Source: a virus. From it: a stretch of DNA of 64,000 bases. The stretch covers positions 1 through 64,000 of IMG/VR virus record IMGVR_UViG_3300048088_000530; one strand, given 5' to 3'. Positions 40,923 through 47,650 of the stretch are shown here, in pieces (positions within the stretch are counted from its first letter, which is position 1; each line of letters begins with the position of its first letter). The position numbers and the translations under genes were made by a program. Under the pieces are notes generated by a model. It was not told where the DNA came from, searched no databases, and worked only from the letters and a program-made list of their open reading frames with translations.

Positions 40923-41849
40923 TCACAGGTCGTTAGGATCGCGAATCGACTCAAACATACCGTGTCGCGGCACGTCAACGACGCCGTGCGGGAAGTACTT
41001 GAACCGCGCGAGTTCGCCCATGAATTCAGACTGGAAGTTGTCGAAAGCGTGCTTGCGCTCTTCGTGAGTCAGTGAAGTTGCGCTAATCTCGAATGGGCGC
41101 GGCCAATTGCCCGATTCTACCGTGAACGCGCCGATCATTCCGGTGCCGACCATCATATCTTTATTCTCACTTCGTTTCGAGTTACCGAAGTTGTCCTGCA
41201 CGGCGTCGTTCATATTCTCCATCTGCTCCTTGAAGCCGGTGATGAGCGCTTCTTCGGTGATGAACCGCTTGACCTTCAGCAGCAAGTTCTCCTTCACCGT
41301 GCTGCGGCCATACTTGTAACGTCCGTTCGGGTCGCGCAGCATGATTCCTTCGAACCCGTTGTCCACAGCGATCTTTTCGAAGTGAAGCAACTCTTCCAGG
41401 TTCATAACCATCGTCTGCGGCAGGTAGTCGATCCGGGTGAAGCCGCGCGCATGGAGTTCTTCGACGCGAGCGCACGCCCGCTGTGAGCGATGCATGAAGG
41501 CTTCGTTCGGATTGGTTCGGTCATCGAAGATGTACCAGCGCACGTCAGGCTCGCCAGTCTTACGCCGCACCGGGCCAGAGGTGTTGTGGAAGGCGCGCGG
41601 ATCGTTCCAGGCACCAACGACCAACTCACCGTCCAGACCGGTAAAGTCCAGGTGCGGCATCCCAGCCAAGGTGCGGTTCTGGTACAACGATTGGGTGTAC
41701 TCGTTAGTGACCGGATTCGCACTGCTTGTCAGAATATTGCCCTCTTCATGGAACGCGCGATAACCGTCCAACTTGAAGCTGGCGAAGTACGGGAAACGGA
41801 GTTCAGACTCAACATAGTCATCGCCCTTCATCGGCTTTTTGATTGCCAT
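40923..41849 (-). CDS. ATP-dependent DNA ligase
   Basis: 308 aa. Motif I KLDGYR at residues 26-31 (Lys26 is the AMP-binding residue), EGIMLRDP and LLLKVK supply motifs IV and V. The T7-type short form has an adenylation domain and an OB part. It joins nicks in replication, likely in concert with the polymerase at 47.6 kb. GGAG is before the ATG and a terminator lies upstream. Confidence 0.9.
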   Translation of the reverse strand: MAIKKPMKGDDYVESELRFPYFASFKLDGYRAFHEEGNILTSSANPVTNEYTQSLYQNRTLAGMPHLDFTGLDGELVVGAWNDPRAFHNTSGPVRRKTGEPDVRWYIFDDRTNPNEAFMHRSQRACARVEELHARGFTRIDYLPQTMVMNLEELLHFEKIAVDNGFEGIMLRDPNGRYKYGRSTVKENLLLKVKRFITEEALITGFKEQMENMNDAVQDNFGNSKRSENKDMMVGTGMIGAFTVESGNWPRPFEISATSLTHEERKHAFDNFQSEFMGELARFKYFPHGVVDVPRHGMFESIRDPNDL

Positions 41850-41874
41850 TCTTACTGCTCCTTAGATGTGAAAA

Positions 41875-41895
41875 GAGGCCCAACTGGTGAGCCTC
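41875..41895 (-). terminator. Short terminator between Nudix-like and ligase genes
   Basis: GAGGC (41875-41879) with GCCTC (41891-41895), then TTTTC on the minus strand. Only five base pairs, so weak. Confidence 0.45.
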
Positions 41896-41919
41896 AAATA
41901 TAGCGTGCCGAAGTGGCGA

Positions 41920-42612
41920 TTACTGCGTGATCAGGTCGAAGTTCTCCAGAACCAGCTGGCTCCAGTTCTCCAGCGCACCTTCGCCCAATGCGAGGGTTTC
42001 TGAAGGAAGGGTCCAGCCGATGGTCGTCAGTTCTTCTTCGCGGCAGCGCGGATCGAAACCAGCCGGGACTTCCATGGCCATCACGATACCGTAGTGCACG
42101 CGTCCGACCGCGTTGGAAGTGTCGTTTATCATGCCGACGAACTTGGGGAAGAAGTCGGTGTGAGTAGCACGAACTTGGTCAAACGACAGCAGATTATGGC
42201 TGCCGGGATGCTTGAAGCTGAACTCTTCGTTGAGCTCACGAGCGATTGCCCGCGCAAACGTCAACACCACGTCGATCACGCTACCATTCAGCGCAACGTC
42301 CGCGATATCGACGTGTCCGCCGCCGCCGACCGAAAGCGCACCGGCCAGACGCTCTTCGCCAACCTTCTTCGTGCGCTGGTACGTGAAGACGCGCGGCGAG
42401 GTCTGGAATTCGGTCGGTCGCTGGTACATCAAGACATACGGAAGAGCCTGGCCAAAGCGCTCATCCGTTTCCAGTTCCGCACGGCGTCCGATGAACAGCG
42501 ACTTGCCTGCGCTTTCGAAGAACGCTTTGGGCGGCATCTGGATGAAGCCGCTGAGCGGTTCGATGCCGAAGGTTGCCTTTTCGAACGCCAGAATGTGTTG
42601 CGGGTGCTTCAT
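41920..42612 (-). CDS. Nudix-like hydrolase, 230 aa
   Basis: Starts MKHPQHILAFEKATFGIEPL in the stop of the spanin gene. SVGGGGHVD (95-102) and ARELNEEFSF (124-133) give the G...RELxEE frame of the Nudix box, with an insert between. Nudix enzymes hydrolyse nucleoside diphosphates linked to another group. ERLAGALSVGGGGH and the length suit a phage phosphoesterase of this type. Substrate unknown. Confidence 0.7.
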   Translation of the reverse strand: MKHPQHILAFEKATFGIEPLSGFIQMPPKAFFESAGKSLFIGRRAELETDERFGQALPYVLMYQRPTEFQTSPRVFTYQRTKKVGEERLAGALSVGGGGHVDIADVALNGSVIDVVLTFARAIARELNEEFSFKHPGSHNLLSFDQVRATHTDFFPKFVGMINDTSNAVGRVHYGIVMAMEVPAGFDPRCREEELTTIGWTLPSETLALGEGALENWSQLVLENFDLITQ

Positions 42613-43184
42613 TTCGTTACTCCAGGCAGTGCGCCGTTGCAGGTCGCGCGGTCTTGCGCGATGAGGTCGATGGCTTCGTTCAACGCAGCTGCGTTGACGT
42701 CTGCGGTGTGGAATCGCTGGGTGAGGTACCAATTAAGGCTTGATACCCCGTCAAGAAGTCCACTTTGACTTTGGCTGCCGGCTGAAGGTTGGCCGGTGCC
42801 GGTGGGAGCGATTGGCACGCCAGGAGTACCGGCGCTGGTGTGGGTTGCGGCAAGGTAGCTGCGCAACCGGCCAGCCCAAGCAGAGCCATTGCGAATGGCA
42901 GCATCGCGAGCCGTTGTAAGCGAGTCGATTTCATCTTGATGGTCCTTGACCAGCTTTGTCTGCTGGAGGTCGAATTGCGTTTGTTGGAACAGCAGCGCGG
43001 CCTTGTTATCGGCCAGTTGGGCTTCGCCCTTCTGCGACTGCTGGGACACGTAAAGGTCGTGAGCGGCCTTCTCGCTGGCGAATCCGTTGTGGTGGCCCCA
43101 GAGGTATGCGCCGCCAACGGCCAAGCCAACTATGGCCACTTTCGCCAGGATTGCTTGCGGGTTCAGATCGGAAAGGATTGACAC
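42609..43184 (-). CDS. Rz: Inner-membrane spanin (Rz)
   Basis: 191 aa. The start is a GTG with AAGGAG six bases before it (VSILSDLNPQAILAKV). One N-terminal transmembrane helix (VAIVGLAVGGAYLWGH) then a long charged coiled coil (LFQQTQFDLQQTKLVKDHQD). The second spanin gene is embedded in the +1 frame at 42680-42934. It links inner and outer membranes at lysis. Confidence 0.85.
   Translation of the reverse strand: MSILSDLNPQAILAKVAIVGLAVGGAYLWGHHNGFASEKAAHDLYVSQQSQKGEAQLADNKAALLFQQTQFDLQQTKLVKDHQDEIDSLTTARDAAIRNGSAWAGRLRSYLAATHTSAGTPGVPIAPTGTGQPSAGSQSQSGLLDGVSSLNWYLTQRFHTADVNAAALNEAIDLIAQDRATCNGALPGVTK
42680..42934 (-). CDS. Rz1: Outer-membrane spanin lipoprotein (Rz1), embedded in Rz
   Basis: 84 aa wholly inside the Rz gene in another frame. 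MKSTRLQRLAMLPFAMALLG then LAGC, a lipobox, followed by a Pro-rich mature part (PQPTPAPVLL, SLPPAPANLQPA). This is the textbook Rz/Rz1 layout. Confidence 0.85.
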   Translation of the reverse strand: MKSTRLQRLAMLPFAMALLGLAGCAATLPQPTPAPVLLACQSLPPAPANLQPAAKVKVDFLTGYQALIGTSPSDSTPQTSTQLR

Positions 43185-43194
43185 TTTGGTCTCC

Positions 43195-43452
43195 TTATTG
43201 TGAATCGGTCTTCTGCTTGAACGCGACCGCACCTGTCACCGCAGCAACGCCGCCAAGCATGCCTGCGAACGCCGTTCCGAACGCGATCATATCAAACGAG
43301 ATTCGGTGGAGTACGCTGTACACGCAAAGGAAGAGGAACGTTGGGAAGCCGGTGAGAAGCATGAACAGTGTCGCGACACGTGCCATATCATAGCTCTTGC
43401 CGTCATTCTCCGTTCCGCTGTCCTTAACGGCCTTTATGATTTCGGTGATCAC
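43195..43452 (-). CDS. Holin, two transmembrane helices
   Basis: 85 aa. MITEIIKAVKDSGTENDGK, TM1 ATLFMLLTGFPTFLFLCVYS, TM2 FGTAFAGMLGGVAAVTGAVA and a short charged end. Class II holin layout. It sits directly upstream of the spanins on the minus strand. Forms the lesion that lets the endolysin reach the wall. Confidence 0.8.
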   Translation of the reverse strand: MITEIIKAVKDSGTENDGKSYDMARVATLFMLLTGFPTFLFLCVYSVLHRISFDMIAFGTAFAGMLGGVAAVTGAVAFKQKTDSQ

Positions 43453-43468
43453 GCCAAACCCCTGTAAG

Positions 43469-43492
43469 AAAGGGCCAGATTAGTGGCCCTTT
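43469..43492 (-). terminator. Terminator, 9-bp stem
   Basis: AAAGGGCCA (43469-43477) and TGGCCCTTT (43484-43492), loop of six, then TTTC on minus (the stem end gives CCCTTTCTTAC). It closes the transcript of 43520-43816 before the lysis genes. Confidence 0.7.
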
Positions 43493-43519
43493 CGGTTCAG
43501 ACTATCGCAGCAGGCCCAA

Positions 43520-43816
43520 TTAGCTGGCTGCGGTGCCGGTCGTCGCTGCAGCCGTTTCCGTGGTCGCGGCAGGCGGCTGTGCCACCGACACGGCGACGCG
43601 AGCAGCGGCCCACTTCGCGCCTTCTGCAAACGCCTGCGACAGCGTCAGTTCGGTCGTTTCGAGCTTCGCGAACGCTGCCGATTCAGCGGCCTTCAGTTCG
43701 TCTTCACCGTACGCGACGCCCGATGCGACTGCGGTGGTGGCCTTCGAAACCGCGCTGGTCAACTTCGCTTTGAGCGCGTCGAATTCATCGACAATATCCG
43801 TGAACAAGTGCATCAT
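43520..43816 (-). CDS. Ala-rich helical protein, 98 aa
   Basis: MMHLFTDIVDEFDALKAKLT and helical Ala-rich remainder, with a Thr/Ala tail. AAGGA is six bases before the ATG. It may be a small structural or regulatory helix. Unrecognised. Confidence 0.6.
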   Translation of the reverse strand: MMHLFTDIVDEFDALKAKLTSAVSKATTAVASGVAYGEDELKAAESAAFAKLETTELTLSQAFAEGAKWAAARVAVSVAQPPAATTETAAATTGTAAS

Positions 43817-43883
43817 GATGTTTCCTTGAATGGAGAGGTTGGATAGGAACCGCTTGCGCGGCTCCGCTATTCTAGGCCAGGGC

Positions 43884-44735
43884 TTAGAACTTATCCGCTT
43901 CGGTCGGCGCACCCGACACCGAAGAGTCGCCGGCATCGACCGATTTGGAGTAATCGGCCTTGACTTCGCCGCCCAGGATCGACGCATAGAACGCCTTCGC
44001 GTCTGCGTACACTTGCGGATCGCTGACCAGGCCGTCCAGTTCGAACTTGACGCCAGCCCAGTTGCCCTTGTCGTTGCTCGCCGCGATGGTCGTCAGCTTG
44101 ACCAGGTTCGCGAAGGTCGGAGGCGTACGGTCACCCGCTGCCGTCTTCACCTTCTTCTGCTGAAGCGACGTCAACAGCATCTTCGATGCCTTGATCTGCG
44201 ACGAAGCGAGCGACAGGATGGCGGGCGATGCCGTGCCGCTTTCCGGGTCGATGGCCAGGACGAAGTGCGAGCGGGTGTCGGCATAGTAGTCCGACTTCTT
44301 GATGTTGACTTCGCCCTTGTCGTCTTTGACGAGCAGCTTGCCGTCCACGTTCTCGATGGTGCCGGACTCGATGATCTTGTCCATTTCTTCCGGCGTGACT
44401 TCACCCTTGAAGCCGCCATCGCCGTCACGCGCACCCCAGAGGATGAACGAGCGCTTGTATGCGCAGGGGATGATCACCAGCGGTGCCGTGCGGACGTCAT
44501 AGCCCTTCTGCGTGACGGTGTTGAAGATCATGCCGGCCTTCAGGCCCGGAATGTACTTTGCGTTGTCCTCATCCGCGATGGGCGACGACTTCTGGAGAAT
44601 CTGCAGGAAGGGAATCGCAAACGAATCCTTGTCCGCGCCTTCGAAACCCATGCCGTAATCGCCATCCAGGAACGCCGGTGCGGCGAGTGCGCCCTTTTGG
44701 ACTTCTGCGACTTCAGTGGTTTGAGCCTTAGCCAT
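43884..44735 (-). CDS. Hypothetical protein of the replication block, possibly ssDNA-binding
   Basis: 283 aa. MAKAQTTEVAEVQKGALAAP and a long mixed domain (DSFAIPFLQILQKSSPIADE, RTAPLVIIPCAYKRSFILWG, YADTRSHFVLAIDPESG). The C-terminus ends acidic and aromatic (TEADKF), which single-strand binding proteins often show. The position next to helicase and polymerase would suit this, but the fold was not identified. Confidence 0.55.
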   Translation of the reverse strand: MAKAQTTEVAEVQKGALAAPAFLDGDYGMGFEGADKDSFAIPFLQILQKSSPIADEDNAKYIPGLKAGMIFNTVTQKGYDVRTAPLVIIPCAYKRSFILWGARDGDGGFKGEVTPEEMDKIIESGTIENVDGKLLVKDDKGEVNIKKSDYYADTRSHFVLAIDPESGTASPAILSLASSQIKASKMLLTSLQQKKVKTAAGDRTPPTFANLVKLTTIAASNDKGNWAGVKFELDGLVSDPQVYADAKAFYASILGGEVKADYSKSVDAGDSSVSGAPTEADKF

Positions 44736-44784
44736 TTCTGTTTCCTTCTGTGTTAAAAGAGGTTTGCTACTGCGGTTGAATTAT

Positions 44785-45366
44785 CTACTTTTTGCGTGTC
44801 TTCGGAAGTGCAATTTTCGCGACTTTATACTCAAACACACCGAACGTTTCCAGCGGCAAGTTCGTGCCCGCTTCCAGCTGCTCCTTCACGAACGACTTCA
44901 GTGTCTGTGGATGGACACCTTCGGAAACTGACGGCTCAAAACCGGCTTCGTGCAGAGTCTCCATGGCCTTCTTGACCGCGTCCTGCTCGCCTTTGCCGAA
45001 TGACAGCGTCAGGCCGGTCTTGATGATGCCGTCGAACTCGTGTTCACGCAGCCAGTCGAACGCTGCTGGCTTGCGCTCTTCCGTCAGGCCGCACTTGACG
45101 TCTTCCTTGACGGTGACCTTCGAGCCGTCCGTCAGCTTGAACTCTTCCAGCCCCAACGTCTTCATGATCGTCGGGATATGGCCCATCAGGATTTTGTCCT
45201 GCTTGCCCTTGAGTTCTTCGAGCGCGACCGTGGCAACAGCAATCTGCTGCTCCAGTTCTTTCGACTCCATCGCGAGCGCGGTCAAACGCTCCAGCGTCGC
45301 GGCTTGCACTTCTTCCGGTACTTTAGGCAGATCATCGAAGAAGTCGATTGCGGGTGCTTCACTCAC
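44785..45366 (-). CDS. Helical hypothetical protein, 193 aa
   Basis: MSEAPAIDFFDDLPKVPEEV, then a coiled-coil of about 60 residues (ESKELEQQIAVATVALEELK), a strand pair (EEFKLTDGSKVTVKEDVKCG) and a helical C-terminal part with WLREHEFDGIIK. It has the look of Gam/Gp157-like phage proteins but I cannot assign one. The start is a GTG with GAGG upstream, overlapping the previous gene by four bases. Confidence 0.6.
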   Translation of the reverse strand: MSEAPAIDFFDDLPKVPEEVQAATLERLTALAMESKELEQQIAVATVALEELKGKQDKILMGHIPTIMKTLGLEEFKLTDGSKVTVKEDVKCGLTEERKPAAFDWLREHEFDGIIKTGLTLSFGKGEQDAVKKAMETLHEAGFEPSVSEGVHPQTLKSFVKEQLEAGTNLPLETFGVFEYKVAKIALPKTRKK

Positions 45367-45698
45367 GGCCTTACCTCCAGCATTAGATAGCGGTTCAACT
45401 TCTTATCCCATTTAAGCATGTTAAATGAGGCTTGGTTGCGCAGGATGACACCTGAGCACACTGCGATCACGGACGGATCGCCTACCGCAACGAAGTAATC
45501 GCGAGCGGTGAAGGAGTCCAATGATGCGTGAATTTTTGCGGTCAGCTGCGACAAGAACATCGGGTCGTCTTCTTTGTCCAGGATCGTCGTAAGGGTGCCG
45601 AAGTGCGCCGCGCTCGTGAAGTCGAATACCGGCACAAATCGGTCGGCGCTTTTGTCCCAGCGCTCGACCAGCTGCGGGATAAATACTCTGGGAAACAT
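45363..45698 (-). CDS. Hypothetical protein, 111 aa
   Basis: MFPRVFIPQLVERWDKSADR, alpha/beta (FTSAAHFGTLTTILDKED, DYFVAVGDPSVIAVCSGVIL). AAAGGAAG is upstream. Downstream it overlaps the 44785-45366 gene. A hairpin (45725-45752) precedes it. Possibly a small fold with a nucleotide-like pocket; unproven. Confidence 0.6.
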   Translation of the reverse strand: MFPRVFIPQLVERWDKSADRFVPVFDFTSAAHFGTLTTILDKEDDPMFLSQLTAKIHASLDSFTARDYFVAVGDPSVIAVCSGVILRNQASFNMLKWDKKLNRYLMLEVRP

Positions 45699-45724
45699 GT
45701 CTTTCTTCCTTTCTCAATTCGTTT

Positions 45725-45752
45725 CGGGTTACAGCAATTATGCCGTAACCCG
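45725..45752. repeat. 8-bp inverted repeat between SNF2 and the next gene
   Basis: CGGGTTAC (45725-45732) and GTAACCCG (45745-45752), 12-nt loop with a CATAAT (minus) inside. It could be a weak terminator for the helicase gene or an operator over a -10 box. Confidence 0.45.
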
Positions 45753-45758
45753 GTGACG

Positions 45759-47237
45759 TTAGACCGTCATAGGACGTCCATCAATGATGTGATCTGCCAG
45801 CGCGTCCTTCACCGCCAGGTTCGCGGCAATCTCTTCATCAATAGTATCCTCTGCGATCAGATCGACGTAAAGGACAGGCTTAGTCGTGCCAATCCGGTGA
45901 CAGCGGTCTTCCGACTGGCCGCGCACGTCATTGTCGTAATCGCAGCTGTAGTAGATGGACGTATGGGCGGCAGTAAGCGTAAGGCCTGCATACGCTGCCT
46001 TATTGCACACGAACGCGCGGACGCCGCCAGCTTGGAACGTATCCACGGCCAACTCGCGGTCGTCGTTCTTTACGCCGCCGTGGTATTCGACGCACGAAAT
46101 GCCTTGCGCCTTCAGTGTCGCAACGATCTGGTCAATCTCATACCGATAGATAGCCCAGACGATAAACTGCCCTTCTACGTCATCCACAACGTCCAGGAAC
46201 GCTTCCATGCGCGGGTTGTGCTCTGGTGAGAGCAGTTCAGGCTCTCCGTACACGTTGACAAAACCGGACGTTACCTGCTTCATCTTTGCTCGCGCGGCAA
46301 TGGCCTGGAATGACATTTCGCCTTCCTGCCGCGAGTGGTAAGCGAGTTCTTCCTTGAGCTTGTCATACACCGTACGCTGCTCGTCGTTCAGCTGGAAGAG
46401 TCGCTGTTCATAGACCTTCGGCGGAAGGTCCAAGCACTCGTCTTTGCGGACCCGGTACATGTGCGGTTTGATCATCTCAGCCAGCTTGTCCAGGTTCTTG
46501 TACTTCTTCTGGCCGTTCTCGTCGTTCTCCACCACCTGCGCATAGACGCCTTTCGGACCCATCTTGCGCAGAATGCCGGCATTCTTTGGGTTGGTCATGT
46601 CCAGCAGCACCGCGTATTCAGCGACGAACGCGCGGTAAGACTTCGTGCCCAGCAGACCGCTCTTCAGGAAGTCGAATTGACTGAACAGGTCCATCGGCGC
46701 TTTCGTCAGCGGCTTGCCGGACAGGATACGTCGCGCCTCTGCCGGTCGTCCAGCTTCGATGATGTACTTGGTACGCTTTGCATCCGGGTTGCCGATCTTT
46801 TTTGACTCATCGACCACGGCCATTGATTTGTACTGCAGAATGAAGGTTTCGACCAGTTCACGCGCGGCAGGCTGCAACATCGCCTCGAAATTCATGGTGA
46901 GCACGCGTAACGTCCTGGACTCGAATCGGGAAGCGGGTGCATTAAGTCGCTCCAAACCGCTCTTTTGCTTCTTCGTTTTCACCGGTCCACTCCAAGCGAA
47001 GCAGACGGACGGAATGCCCAGGTGTTTTGGAATCTCGCGCAGCACCCAGTTTGTGTGCACGCCCTTCGGCGCGAAGATGACCAGGCCTTCGATCTTGCCG
47101 GCCAGGAACGCGCGTTCAACGTCCGCGAGAAGCATCCATGACTTTCCTGTGCCCTGCTCAGAGAAGTTGGCGAAGTTACGTTTGCCTTCTGACCGTTCCA
47201 GGTAGGTCAGCTGGTGGCCCATGCCTTCTGTCTTCAT
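45759..47237 (-). CDS. SNF2-family helicase/ATPase
   Basis: 492 aa. Walker A EQGTGKSW, DESK (VVDESKKI) in place of DEAH, motif III LSGKPLTKAPMDLFSQFDFL, and C-terminal motifs with RCHRIGTTKPV (VI). A DNA-translocating ATPase as found in many phages. Its start overlaps the stop of the VRR-NUC-like gene (ATGA), so nuclease and translocase are translated together. Confidence 0.9.
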   Translation of the reverse strand: MKTEGMGHQLTYLERSEGKRNFANFSEQGTGKSWMLLADVERAFLAGKIEGLVIFAPKGVHTNWVLREIPKHLGIPSVCFAWSGPVKTKKQKSGLERLNAPASRFESRTLRVLTMNFEAMLQPAARELVETFILQYKSMAVVDESKKIGNPDAKRTKYIIEAGRPAEARRILSGKPLTKAPMDLFSQFDFLKSGLLGTKSYRAFVAEYAVLLDMTNPKNAGILRKMGPKGVYAQVVENDENGQKKYKNLDKLAEMIKPHMYRVRKDECLDLPPKVYEQRLFQLNDEQRTVYDKLKEELAYHSRQEGEMSFQAIAARAKMKQVTSGFVNVYGEPELLSPEHNPRMEAFLDVVDDVEGQFIVWAIYRYEIDQIVATLKAQGISCVEYHGGVKNDDRELAVDTFQAGGVRAFVCNKAAYAGLTLTAAHTSIYYSCDYDNDVRGQSEDRCHRIGTTKPVLYVDLIAEDTIDEEIAANLAVKDALADHIIDGRPMTV

Positions 47238-47650
47238 TTCAATAGTTCCAGGTAGGTTGCAATTTCGGTCTTGCCTGCACAGACGGTCGCACGGCTCGTC
47301 AACTCTTCGCGCGTCATCATATCCAGCGGCTCATCAGGGTCCAGCAGGTAGTAATCCAGGCCGACGCGAAGCAACGTAAAGGCGATGCCGTGCCATTCGC
47401 GCCACTGCCGCGCGAAGGAGAGTTGGCCTGGTTCGAACGCGTCACGCAGCGGCCTTGTCGTGGACCGGGCGGGCCAGCACTCCAATGCCTTGTTCTCGAT
47501 CCAGAAGACGGTGCCGCGCCGGTTGATAAGGAGTACATCAGGCATGCCATCGCCGCTGTACAGGTTCTCAATTCGGAACGGCTTCACCTGACGAGGGTCC
47601 AACGCCCTGCTGAACGTGTCCCACGATTTCTGCTCACGCTGACGGCTCAT
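47234..47650 (-). CDS. VRR-NUC-like nuclease
   Basis: 138 aa. GDGMPDVLLINRRGTVFWIE with NK after is the PD-(D/E)xK core of VRR-NUC/Holliday-junction-like nucleases. It starts (MSRQREQKSWDTFSRAL) after AAGG seven bases upstream, inside the last 17 bases of the polymerase gene. Coupling with SNF2 and polymerase suggests recombination or repair at the fork. Confidence 0.75.
   Translation of the reverse strand: MSRQREQKSWDTFSRALDPRQVKPFRIENLYSGDGMPDVLLINRRGTVFWIENKALECWPARSTTRPLRDAFEPGQLSFARQWREWHGIAFTLLRVGLDYYLLDPDEPLDMMTREELTSRATVCAGKTEIATYLELLK

Noticed and set aside
43830-44756. 308-aa plus-strand frame opposite the 43884-44735 gene
   Set aside because: No ribosome binding site, Arg/Val-rich, and it breaks a continuous leftward operon.
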